A program made the translations under genes and the position numbers. Source: Bradyrhizobium sp. cir1 (GTDB lineage: Bacteria; Pseudomonadota; Alphaproteobacteria; Rhizobiales; Xanthobacteraceae). Taken from it: 64,000 nucleotides of DNA. Below, piece by piece: positions 26,101-34,213 of this stretch. The stretch spans positions 1 to 64,000 of the forward strand of contig NZ_JACIHE010000002.1 in assembly GCF_014198245.1 (NCBI RefSeq), given 5' to 3'. How positions within the stretch are numbered: position 1 is the first letter of the stretch; the number at the start of each line of letters is the position of its first letter. Under the pieces are notes generated by a model, which saw only the letters and a program-made list of their open reading frames with translations, had not been told where the DNA came from and made no database searches.

Positions 26101-28842
26101 GTGAAACGTTATCGGCCGCATATCCTTGTCGTGATCGCGCTGGCGGTCGTGCTGTCCACGGGGTGGCATGGTGCGCTTCGCAATGCGCTCACCGATGTAC
26201 GGTTCGCCTGGCAATCGCGTGCGGCCAGCGGCAATGTCGTCGTGGTCGCAATCGACGCGCCCTCGATCGACCAAATCGGGGTGTGGCCCTGGCCGCGCCG
26301 GCTCCACGCCGAACTGTTGCACAGGCTCGAGGCGGCCGGTGCGCAGGACGTCGCCTTCGACGTCGATTTCAGCACGCCGTCGGATCCGGTCTCCGACGAG
26401 GCCTTCGTCAAGGCGCTTCGGGACGTCGGCGGCTCGACGATCCTGCCGTCCTTCAGGCAATCGACGGCAAATGGTGGGGCGGTTCACCTCAATCGCCCCT
26501 TAAAGCCGTTCGGCAACCAGTCGTGGCCGGCCCTCGTCAATGTTACGGTCGAATCCGACGGGCTGGTCCGTCGTTATCCGTTCGGTGAGAAATTCGGCGA
26601 TGCCTTGATGCCGTCCATGGCCGTCGTGTTGGCCGGGCAGGACGCCAGCCGGCGGCCACCTTTCCTGATCGACTTCAGTATTCAGGCGGCCTCCATTCCG
26701 CGCGTCTCCTATGTCGACGTGATCCGCGGCGATACTGCAACTCTCGACAAGCTGAGAGACAAGAAGATCATCGTCGGCGCCACGGCGCTCGAGCTCGGCG
26801 ACCGGTTCAGCGTACCAAATGGCGGCATCGTCTCAGGGCCGGTCCTCCAGGCGCTGGCGACGGAATCGATCCTCCAGAACCGGATGCTGCGCTGGACGTC
26901 CGACGTCGGCATGATCCTGGGTCTGGGTGGGATCGGCCTGCTGATGATGTATTCGTGGCGCCGCTTGGCGCCGGGATTGCGCGTCACAATCCTCATCGCA
27001 GCCGGGGCGGCTGTCGAACTGATCGCGGCCTTCGTGCAGGCAAGATGGCCCCTCGTCATCGACACATCGCTGTTCCACATCGCGATCATCGCTTACCTGA
27101 CTGCGATTGCGCTCGACGAGATCGATTTCCGCAGCCTGTTGGGGCGCATCGCGGAAAGCCGCTTTCATCGTATCGCGATGTCGCTCGGCGATGGTCTCGT
27201 CTGCACTGATGCCGACCACCGGATCACGGTCTGGAATCCCGGCGCGAGCGCGATCTTCGGCTACATGCCGGCCGAAATCATCGGCCGCCCGTTCGAAACG
27301 CTTTGTGCTGTCGCGGCGGACGGCGGCGCGAGGCCGTCCATGAGCGATGCCGCTCGCCAGGCGCTGCTGGTCCCCGGCGGGGCGGTTGTCGTCGAGTTCG
27401 AAGGTCGACGCAAGAATGGTGAGACCTTCCCGGTCGAGGCGAGCTTCTCCGGCTGGCAGGGAACAGACGGTTTCCAATACGGCGCGATCCTGCGCGACAT
27501 CTCGGTGCGCAAGCGCGAGGCCGAACGCGTCAGGTATCTGGCCGAACATGATGCGCTGACGGGTCTTGCCAATCGCAACATGCTGCACGCAGGCCTCACC
27601 GGTCTGATCACCGCGGCGGAGCGGCGGTCTTCCGACGTCGCGCTGCTCGTGCTCGGGCTCGACGGCTTCCAGCAGATCAACGACATGCTCGGACATTCGG
27701 CCGGCGACCTCGTGCTGCGGGCCGTTGCCGAGCGACTTCGTACCAAAGTCAATGGCAAAGCGATCATTGCCCGGCTCAGCGGTGACGAATTCGCCATCGC
27801 GCTCGACGGTGCGGAAGCCGGCGAGCCGATTGCGGAATTCGCCGGTCGGATCGCACGCGCGTTCGAAGCGCCGCTTGCAACGGGCACACGACAGCATCGC
27901 GTTCGGATCAGCATCGGCGTTGCTATCTATCCCGACGGTGGACACACCGCGGACGACCTCCTGGGCAACGGCCACCTGGCGCTGAGCCGTGCGAAGGCGA
28001 CGCGGCGCGGCAGCCATGTGATCTTCGAGAGCGCAATCAGGCAGGAGCTGGAGAACCGGCTGACGCTGGAGAGCGAATTGGCGCTTGCCACGGATCGCGG
28101 CGAGTTCGAACTGTTCTACCAGCCCCAGGTCCGCCTGGTCGACGGCAGCCTGGTCGGGGCCGAAGCGCTCATCCGTTGGCGCCATCCCGTGCGCGGCTAC
28201 GTCTCGCCCGGCGAGTTTATGCCGGTGGTCAATACCTCGGCCCTGTCCGATCGGATCGCGAACTGGGTGATGGAAACCGCCTGTCGGCAGGCGCGTGCGT
28301 GGGAACTGTCCGGCAACAGCGTACGTGTTGCGATCAATCTCTCGCCCTCTCAGCTCGACTCCGGCGATCTCGCACATTCGGTTGCGGCATTGCTCGAGGC
28401 GACGGGATTGACACCCTCGCTGCTCGAGCTCGAGGTCACCGAAGATATCCTGCTGCATGACGAAGGCCGCGTGCTCGACATGTTCAAGCGGATCCAGAAG
28501 CTCGGTGTCCGCGTGCTGTTCGACGATTTCGGCACCGGTTACGCGAGCCTGAGCTACCTGAAGAAGTTTCCGCTCGACGGGCTCAAGATCGACCGCTCGT
28601 TCGTGCTCGATCTGCTGACCGATTCCGACGACGCCGCGATCGTCGGCTCGACCATCGGCCTCAGCAAGCAGCTCGGGCTCACGGTCGTGGCCGAAGGCAT
28701 CGAGAACCGCGCCACGGCCGATTTCCTCGTCAACATGGGGTGCGAGGAAGGACAGGGGTATTTCTTCGGCCGCCCGATGCCGGCGGAAGCATTTGATCGG
28801 CAGTTCCTGGCGACCGAGCAGGTTGCGATCAGCGCCGCCTAA
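26101..28842 (+). CDS. CHASE2-PAS-GGDEF-EAL c-di-GMP signalling protein
   Basis: This 913-residue inner-membrane protein has an N-terminal membrane segment, a periplasmic CHASE2 domain (about residues 25-260: NVVVVAIDAPSIDQIG, DVAFDVDFS), further membrane segments (about 265-340), a PAS domain (about 360-470), GGDEF (about 480-640) and EAL (about 650-900). The GGDEF motif is SGDEF. The EAL domain keeps EALIRW, DDFGTGYASL and VAEGIE, so phosphodiesterase activity is likely. The GTG at 26101 has GGGGAG before it. CHASE2 and FecR proteins are often paired, so it probably senses through the FecR neighbour. Confidence 0.9.
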   Translation: MKRYRPHILVVIALAVVLSTGWHGALRNALTDVRFAWQSRAASGNVVVVAIDAPSIDQIGVWPWPRRLHAELLHRLEAAGAQDVAFDVDFSTPSDPVSDEAFVKALRDVGGSTILPSFRQSTANGGAVHLNRPLKPFGNQSWPALVNVTVESDGLVRRYPFGEKFGDALMPSMAVVLAGQDASRRPPFLIDFSIQAASIPRVSYVDVIRGDTATLDKLRDKKIIVGATALELGDRFSVPNGGIVSGPVLQALATESILQNRMLRWTSDVGMILGLGGIGLLMMYSWRRLAPGLRVTILIAAGAAVELIAAFVQARWPLVIDTSLFHIAIIAYLTAIALDEIDFRSLLGRIAESRFHRIAMSLGDGLVCTDADHRITVWNPGASAIFGYMPAEIIGRPFETLCAVAADGGARPSMSDAARQALLVPGGAVVVEFEGRRKNGETFPVEASFSGWQGTDGFQYGAILRDISVRKREAERVRYLAEHDALTGLANRNMLHAGLTGLITAAERRSSDVALLVLGLDGFQQINDMLGHSAGDLVLRAVAERLRTKVNGKAIIARLSGDEFAIALDGAEAGEPIAEFAGRIARAFEAPLATGTRQHRVRISIGVAIYPDGGHTADDLLGNGHLALSRAKATRRGSHVIFESAIRQELENRLTLESELALATDRGEFELFYQPQVRLVDGSLVGAEALIRWRHPVRGYVSPGEFMPVVNTSALSDRIANWVMETACRQARAWELSGNSVRVAINLSPSQLDSGDLAHSVAALLEATGLTPSLLELEVTEDILLHDEGRVLDMFKRIQKLGVRVLFDDFGTGYASLSYLKKFPLDGLKIDRSFVLDLLTDSDDAAIVGSTIGLSKQLGLTVVAEGIENRATADFLVNMGCEEGQGYFFGRPMPAEAFDRQFLATEQVAISAA

Positions 28843-28938
28843 AGCGCGATGAGATTTGGATGAAGCGTCATCGCGCTTTAGGTTGTTGTTTACGCATGAT
28901 CTTTCCGGAAAACCGCTTCGCACTTTTCCGGATCATGC
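28840..28938. repeat. Rhizobiales-type double palindromic repeat
   Basis: TAAAGCGCGATGA (28840-28852) pairs with TCATCGCGCTTTA (28868-28880), and GCATGAT..CCGGAAAA (28894-28912) pairs with TTTTCCGGATCATGC (28924-28938). This double hairpin is a dispersed element I recognise from Bradyrhizobium and relatives. Here its first base coincides with the stop codon of the CHASE2 gene. It probably acts as an mRNA hairpin or terminator. Confidence 0.8.
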
Positions 28939-28966
28939 TCTAGTCGGCGCATATCCGGTAAGCTCG

Positions 28967-29224
28967 CTAACGCCGGCGCGCCACCGCCACGCCGAACAGG
29001 AAGGCCACAAAGAGGCTGGCCAAAGGCGCTTCACGCGTGATGGCGGCGACGGTCGCGAGCGGCCGGCCGGGCCTACGTGCCTCCTCGATCGCCAGGGTGA
29101 GGCGGTCGACGGCTGCGTGCAGGCCGCCCGCGACCTCGCCGATCGTACGGGATACGTCGGTCGCGGCATCGATGGCGCGCTCGGCCACGCCGGGCTGGGG
29201 ATTGGGCTGCGGTATCTCCGTGCT
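28967..29224 (-). CDS. Small membrane-associated protein, 85 aa
   Basis: The protein has an amphipathic N-terminus (VAERAIDAATDVSRTIGEVAGG), a middle helix with ALAIEEARRPGR-like charge, and a C-terminal membrane segment (ASLFVAFLFGVAVARRR). It resembles DUF883/ElaB-like envelope proteins in layout. A TTG at 29224 has GGAGG eight bases upstream and is taken as start; an ATG at 29269 in the same frame is an alternative and would add 15 residues. Confidence 0.7.
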   Translation of the reverse strand, partial: STEIPQPNPQPGVAERAIDAATDVSRTIGEVAGGLHAAVDRLTLAIEEARRPGRPLATVAAITREAPLASLFVAFLFGVAVARRR

Positions 29225-29267
29225 CAAGATTGCGGCCTCCAAACCGGACGAAGCTGCGGAGGCCGGC

Positions 29268-29331
29268 ACCTTTGGCTATCCGCGCGAGCGCTCGTTTGAA
29301 CAGCGGGTCTGACGACCTTTGGCTATCCGCG
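29268..29331. repeat. Pair of 17-base direct repeats
   Basis: ACCTTTGGCTATCCGCG occurs at 29268-29284 and again at 29315-29331, identical over 17 bases with a 47-base period. It lies between the small membrane protein gene and the arginase gene. It may be a local duplication or a repeated binding site. Confidence 0.7.
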
Positions 29332-29486
29332 ACAGGCGCCGTAATTGACGGCGGGTACCGGCCTTGAATGGGCAATTCGGCGCGCGGGATTTTGTTCCGG
29401 CCGGGAGGCCGGGGCGATCCCCGTGAAACGACGGATGCGAATCTCTGTTAGGCTGACGGCAGCCTCGCTGATCACAGGAGACCGCC

Positions 29487-30464
29487 GTGACCGATCGGAC
29501 CATGACGGATCGAGCCCGGCGCATCGCCTTGCTAGGTGCTCCCATTGACATGGGAGCTTCGCAGCGTGGCACCCTGATGGGCCCCGCTGCGCTGCGCACC
29601 GCGGGCCTTGCGACACTGCTCGAGAGCCTGGATCTTGAAGTCGTCGATTACGGCGATCTCTCCGTGGCCGAGGTCGGGGATCTCACCGACAGACCGCCTG
29701 AAAAAGCCAACCACTACCGCGAAATCCAGCGCTGGACGCGCGTACTGAGCCGCAGAGGCTATGACATCGCGAAAACCGGTGCGCTGCCGATCTTCCTCGG
29801 CGGCGATCACACGCTGTCGATGGGCTCGGTCAATGCGATGGCGCGCCACTGGCAGGAGCGCGAACGTGAGCTGTTCGTGCTCTGGCTGGACGCGCATGCC
29901 GACTACAATACGCCGGAGACGACGATCACCGCGAACATGCACGGCATGTCGGCGGCGTTTCTGTGTGGCGAGCCAGGCCTCGACGGCCTGCTCGGCGATG
30001 ACCCACGCGCGTCGATCGAGCCTGACAGACTCGACCTGTTCGGCGCGCGTTCGATCGACAAGCTCGAAAAGGAACTAATGCGTTCGCGCCGGATCAGGGT
30101 TGTCGACATGCGCCAGATCGATGAATTCGGTGTCGCCGTGCTGACCCGGCGCGTCATCGAGCGCGTCAAGGCATGCAACGGCGTGCTGCATGTCAGTTTC
30201 GATGTCGACTTCCTCGACCCCTGCGTAGCGCCGGGCGTCGGGACCACGGTGCCGGGCGGGGCGACCTATCGTGAGGCACATCTGATCATGGAGCTGTTGC
30301 ACGATTCCGGCGTGGTGGGATCGGTCGACATCGTCGAGCTCAATCCTTTCCTCGACGAACGTGGCCGGACCGCGCGCACTGCGGTCGAGCTGATCGGCAG
30401 CCTGTTCGGGCAGCAGATCACCGATCGGCCTACGCCGAGCAACGCGATCGCTCCGGGCGAGTGA
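29487..30464 (+). CDS. rocF: Arginase
   Basis: This 325-residue manganese enzyme hydrolyses L-arginine to ornithine and urea. All ureohydrolase metal motifs are present: GGDHTLSMGS, DAHADYN and SFDVDFLDP. The GTG at 29487 follows AGGAG (29476-29480). Agmatinase or another ureohydrolase is possible in principle, but the GALPIFLGGDHTLSMGSV and SIDIVELNP-like segments favour arginase. It is a single-gene unit. Confidence 0.93.
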   Translation: MTDRTMTDRARRIALLGAPIDMGASQRGTLMGPAALRTAGLATLLESLDLEVVDYGDLSVAEVGDLTDRPPEKANHYREIQRWTRVLSRRGYDIAKTGALPIFLGGDHTLSMGSVNAMARHWQERERELFVLWLDAHADYNTPETTITANMHGMSAAFLCGEPGLDGLLGDDPRASIEPDRLDLFGARSIDKLEKELMRSRRIRVVDMRQIDEFGVAVLTRRVIERVKACNGVLHVSFDVDFLDPCVAPGVGTTVPGGATYREAHLIMELLHDSGVVGSVDIVELNPFLDERGRTARTAVELIGSLFGQQITDRPTPSNAIAPGE

Positions 30465-30522
30465 ATCGGGCGGGCAGTGTTTGTGCGCTGCGAGGAAAGG
30501 AACTGCTCCCGCAGGCATCCGA

Positions 30523-30544
30523 TTTAGATCAGCCCTGATCGAAA
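30523..30544. promoter_or_regulatory. Palindrome upstream of the sulfite dehydrogenase genes
   Basis: GATCAG-CC-CTGATC (30527-30540) is a perfect palindrome and is flanked by TTT on the left and AAA on the right, giving 20 of 22 bases in dyad symmetry overall. It lies 85 bases upstream of the ATG at 30629. It is a good candidate for a regulator site of the soxC/cytochrome operon. Confidence 0.5.
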
Positions 30545-30628
30545 TCGCCTGCTTTTGAAACGGCTGCGAATTGCAAATGCAGCCGTCGGACTGTTTGATG
30601 CGGGCTCAGCGCCAGCCGAGGGGCCGCA

Positions 30629-31897
30629 ATGAGCCGCACGACAGATCCCGACAATGATTCCGTGACAACACGCCGTCGATTCCTGACCGCCGGCACCGCA
30701 GTAGCGGGAGGCGCGGTTCTCGGCGCGGGCGCTTCCGTTGCCGCGGAGGCGGACAACCTTCCACCCAACGTTCCTGAATGGATGAAGGTGCCGGGCGAGC
30801 CGACCGGAGGCCAGCCCTATGGCACGCCGTCGCCGTTCGAGAAGGGCGTCGTCAGGAACATCTCGAAGTCCCTCAAGCAGTACATCTCCGCGTCGAGCCG
30901 GACGCCCTTGCAGGAGCTCGACGGCATCATCACGCCGAACGGGGTGTTCTACGAGCGACATCATGGCGGTGTTCCGACCATCGATCCCGCGCAGCACCGG
31001 CTGATGCTGCATGGGCTGGTCGAACGTCCCTTGATCTTCACGATGGAAGATCTACGGCGCTTCCCGTCGGAGTCGCGCATTCACTTTCTCGAATGCTCCG
31101 GCAATCCCGGTTACACCAAGCCCTATGGCAAGACGGCATCCGACCTCGTTGGTCTTGTGAGTTGTGCCGAATGGACCGGCGTGAGCCTGAAGCTGGTGCT
31201 TCAGGAGGCCGGGCTGAAGCCCGAAGCCAAATGGGTGGTCGCGGAAGGAGCCGACGCGGCTGCGCTGACGCGAAGCATTCCGATCGAGAAATGCCTCGAG
31301 GATGCGATGCTGGTCTACAGCCAGAACGGTGAGCGGCTGCGTCCGCAACAAGGCTATCCACTGCGGCTTCTCCTGCCGGGATTCGAAGGCAACATGAGCG
31401 TGAAATGGCTGCGTCGCCTGCATGTGACCGCGGAGCCGGTTTATTCACGCGAGGAAACGTCGAAATACACCGACCTCCTGCCCGACGGCACGGCGCGAGA
31501 ATTCTCCTTCTACATGGAGGCGAAGTCGATCATCACGCGCCCCTCCGGCGGTCAGCGCCTGAGCGCACCGGGCTTTCATGAGATCACGGGCATCGCCTGG
31601 AGCGGGCATGGGAGGATCGCGCGCGTCGAAGTGTCCGTTGACGATGGAAAAAGCTGGCAGGAGGCTCGGTTGCAGGAGCCGGTGCTGACGCGTGCCCTGA
31701 CGCGCTTCCGCCTGCCGTGGCGATGGGACGGCAAGCCCGCCGTGATCCAGAGCCGAGCCATCGACGAGACAGGTTATGTGCAGCCAACGCTGGCCGAGTT
31801 GCTCGCGGTTCGCGGAGAAAACTATTTCTACCACAACAACGCGATCTGGCCCTGGCGCGTCGCGGCTGACGGCGAGGTGACCAATGCGCTTGCGTGA
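30629..31897 (+). CDS. soxC: Sulfite dehydrogenase, molybdopterin subunit SoxC
   Basis: This 422-residue periplasmic protein belongs to the sulfite oxidase family. A Tat signal (TTRRRFLTAG, then an Ala/Gly-rich stretch) exports it folded. The Mo-coordinating cysteine is in HFLECSGN (Cys156). The C-terminal dimerisation domain has AWSGHGRIARVEVSVDDGKSW. The length matches SoxC. It overlaps the next cytochrome gene by 14 bases. No soxXYZAB genes are present in the window, so this may be a stand-alone sulfite or sulfur-intermediate oxidase. Confidence 0.92.
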   Translation: MSRTTDPDNDSVTTRRRFLTAGTAVAGGAVLGAGASVAAEADNLPPNVPEWMKVPGEPTGGQPYGTPSPFEKGVVRNISKSLKQYISASSRTPLQELDGIITPNGVFYERHHGGVPTIDPAQHRLMLHGLVERPLIFTMEDLRRFPSESRIHFLECSGNPGYTKPYGKTASDLVGLVSCAEWTGVSLKLVLQEAGLKPEAKWVVAEGADAAALTRSIPIEKCLEDAMLVYSQNGERLRPQQGYPLRLLLPGFEGNMSVKWLRRLHVTAEPVYSREETSKYTDLLPDGTAREFSFYMEAKSIITRPSGGQRLSAPGFHEITGIAWSGHGRIARVEVSVDDGKSWQEARLQEPVLTRALTRFRLPWRWDGKPAVIQSRAIDETGYVQPTLAELLAVRGENYFYHNNAIWPWRVAADGEVTNALA

Positions 31898-32426
31898 GAC
31901 TTGCGGGGTCGGCTTCGCCATCGTGCTGTGTGCCTTTTCGAGCGGAGTGCAGGCGCAGAGCCTGTACGGCATCGGGCGACCGGCGACAGCCACCGAGATT
32001 GCGGGCTGGAATATCGATATCGGACGCGACGGCAGCAATCTTCCTGAGGGAAGCGGTTCGGTCAGCCACGGACGGAAGGTGTTCGCCCAGCTATGTGCCT
32101 CGTGCCACGGCGAGAAGGGCGAGGGTGGTTTGGGCGACCGGCTCGCCGGCGGACAAGGCACGATCGGAACGCCCAAACCGATCCGTACCGTCGGCAGTTA
32201 TTGGCCCTATGCGCCGACATTGTTCGACTACATCCGTCGCGCCATGCCGCAGAACGCGCCGCAATCGCTAAGCGATGAGGACGTCTATGCGGTGTCGGCT
32301 TTCATCCTGAACCTGAACGGGCTGGTGGGAGAAAATGCGACGCTCGACGCGAAATCCCTGGCCGCCGTGAAGATGCCGAATCGCGACAGCTTCGTCGGCG
32401 ATGCTCGTCCAGATGTGAAACGATGA
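31884..32426 (+). CDS. c-type cytochrome partner of SoxC (SoxD-like, single heme)
   Basis: This 180-residue exported cytochrome (signal peptide ending VQAQ) has one heme site, CASCHG. The segments SLYGIGRPATATEIAGWNIDIGRDG and MPQNAPQSLSDEDVYAVSAFILNLNGLV match the N-terminal heme domain of SoxD. Classical SoxD is a diheme protein of about twice this length, so the second heme domain is missing. Start at ATG 31884, RBS GAGGTGA inside soxC. It should carry electrons from SoxC. Confidence 0.88.
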   Translation: MRLRETCGVGFAIVLCAFSSGVQAQSLYGIGRPATATEIAGWNIDIGRDGSNLPEGSGSVSHGRKVFAQLCASCHGEKGEGGLGDRLAGGQGTIGTPKPIRTVGSYWPYAPTLFDYIRRAMPQNAPQSLSDEDVYAVSAFILNLNGLVGENATLDAKSLAAVKMPNRDSFVGDARPDVKR

Positions 32427-32532
32427 ACGGAGTAAGTTCCGAAGGTTTGGCGCGGAACTTGCTTAAGTCAAGCGGGGAACTCCGAGGGGCGCAATTGAAT
32501 TAACCTGCGATAGGAAAATAGCGGATCCCTCG

Positions 32533-32817
32533 ATGACGACTGATCGTTTCGCGAACTCCATCTCCACGGCGCTCCGTCATCCCGGCGTAATCGCGCTGAT
32601 CGTGGCTGGTTTGACGATTGCAGCCATGCTGATCGTCGACCACGGACCGTGGAGCCGCGCCAAGACCCAGCCGGCCCATGTCGCGATGTATGCGACGACG
32701 GGGGAAGCTGCACGCGCCGCGGGCGCTGCAGTGCTTCCGACCGAACCAAAGTCGCCGATCGAGCCGGCGCGGCCGGGGCCGAAGACGTCCCCGACCATCA
32801 ATCCCGTGACGCCGTAA
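32533..32817 (+). CDS. Small single-span membrane protein, 94 aa
   Basis: An N-terminal hydrophobic segment (GVIALIVAGLTIAAMLIV) and a periplasmic Pro/Ala-rich tail (PIEPARPGPKTSPTINP) are the only features seen. The protein may be an anchor or linker. It follows the SoxD-like gene by 106 bases and is convergent with the enolase-superfamily gene. Function unknown. Confidence 0.6.
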   Translation: MTTDRFANSISTALRHPGVIALIVAGLTIAAMLIVDHGPWSRAKTQPAHVAMYATTGEAARAAGAAVLPTEPKSPIEPARPGPKTSPTINPVTP

Positions 32818-32823
32818 TCCGCG

Positions 32824-34038
32824 TCAGCTCTTGCGACCGTAGTTGAGGAGCCCGCCGCTCGTTCTCGGCGGGTGCGCGCGCAATGCTTCCTCATTCGGCT
32901 CGGTGCCCCAGCCGGGCCGGTCCGGGACGACGAGATGGCCGTTCTGGATCTCTGGCTCGTGCGTGAACAACTCGCGGTCCCACGACAGGCGATCGATGTC
33001 GATCTCCATGATGCGCAGGTTCGGAACGGCGGCGCAGAAATGCGCGTTCATCATCGAGCAGAGATGGCCGTAGAAATTGTGCGGGGCGACATTGACTTCG
33101 AACGCTTCGGCCGCCGCAGCGATCTTCATCGATTGCCAGACGCCGTTCCAGGGCGTGTCGATGATCGCGACATCCATCGCCTGCTCGTGGAAATAGGGCA
33201 GGAATTCATGCAAGCCCAGCAGCGTCTCGCAGGACGAGATCGGATGCGGGCTTTGCCTGCGGATATAGCCGAGCGCTTCCGGATTGAAACTGTCGATCTC
33301 GATCCAGAACATGTCGAGGTCCGCGATGGCGCGCAGGATCTTCAGGTAGCCCTCGGTCTTGGCGTTGAAGTTGCAGTCGAGCAGGATGTCGACGTCAGGC
33401 CCCGCGCCGTCGCGGATCGCCTCGATATGCATGCGCAGGTCTCGTAGAATTTTCCTGTCGACGTTGATTTCCGGCGCAAAGGGTGAGCCGAAGCCGGGAC
33501 GCCAGCCGGTCGGCTTGCCGTCGTCGTAGGAGAAGATGTTGGTCTTGAGCGCGGTGAACTTCTTCTCGCGCACCTCGCGGCCCATCGCCTTGACGCCATC
33601 GAGGCTTTCGATCGGCGGCTTGTACCAGGAGGGATGATTGATCCGCCACGTGGCGCAATGCGACCAGTAGACTCGAACGCGATCTCGGATCCTGCCGCCG
33701 AGCAGCTCGTAGCAGGGCACGCCGAGACACTTCGCCTTGGCGTCGAGCAGCGCGTTCTCGATCGCTCCGAGAGCCTGCGCCACCACGCCGCCTGCAGCGG
33801 GGCGGGTCGCGGCGAACAGCTCGGCATAGATGCGCTCGTGCTGGAAGACATTCTGCCCGATGACGCGGGCGGAAAGCCGATGGATCGCGGCGCCGACGCC
33901 GGGAGAGCCAAAGCCCTCGTCGAACTCGCTCCAGCCGACGATGCCGTCTTCAGTCGTCAGCTTGACGAAGTGGTAGTTTCTCCAGCCGGCATCGCAGGCG
34001 AGGATTTCGAGGCTTGTTGCTTTTGACGATTTGGTCAT
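32824..34038 (-). CDS. Enolase-superfamily (mandelate racemase/muconate lactonizing) enzyme
   Basis: This 404-residue enzyme has the MR/MLE fold. The metal ligands are visible as Asp in LDCNFN, Glu in WIEIDSF and Glu in SSCETLLG; a Lys in the ALKTNIF strand and a His in APHNFYGH are the likely general bases. The family abstracts a proton alpha to a carboxylate (sugar acid dehydration or racemisation). The substrate is not clear. Start ATG at 34038 with GGGAG upstream is preferred over an in-frame ATG at 34110. It lies next to an Nramp-like gene. Confidence 0.88.
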   Translation of the reverse strand: MTKSSKATSLEILACDAGWRNYHFVKLTTEDGIVGWSEFDEGFGSPGVGAAIHRLSARVIGQNVFQHERIYAELFAATRPAAGGVVAQALGAIENALLDAKAKCLGVPCYELLGGRIRDRVRVYWSHCATWRINHPSWYKPPIESLDGVKAMGREVREKKFTALKTNIFSYDDGKPTGWRPGFGSPFAPEINVDRKILRDLRMHIEAIRDGAGPDVDILLDCNFNAKTEGYLKILRAIADLDMFWIEIDSFNPEALGYIRRQSPHPISSCETLLGLHEFLPYFHEQAMDVAIIDTPWNGVWQSMKIAAAAEAFEVNVAPHNFYGHLCSMMNAHFCAAVPNLRIMEIDIDRLSWDRELFTHEPEIQNGHLVVPDRPGWGTEPNEEALRAHPPRTSGGLLNYGRKS

Positions 34039-34213
34039 GTCGCTCCCTGTTGCCCGGTCGGGCTTTATTCTTATTGTGGCGAGGTCGAAAGAGCCGCACC
34101 CTGGTTGCAACTGTTAGGCCAACAACGGGCCGGCGTGAAGCCCGCTGCAGCGCGCCGGGGGCGCCTTACCTCGGCCGGGAAGCCTGTAGACGGTGGCACT
34201 TCCGGAAGGCTGG

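Noticed and set aside
26833..28923. A long open frame of nearly 700 codons on the minus strand opposite the CHASE2-EAL gene
   Set aside because: It is an antisense shadow produced by high-GC codon bias; the plus-strand protein has clear conserved domains and the antisense product has none.
31884..32426. Classifying the SoxC partner as full diheme SoxD
   Set aside because: Only one CxxCH is present and the protein is about half the usual SoxD length.
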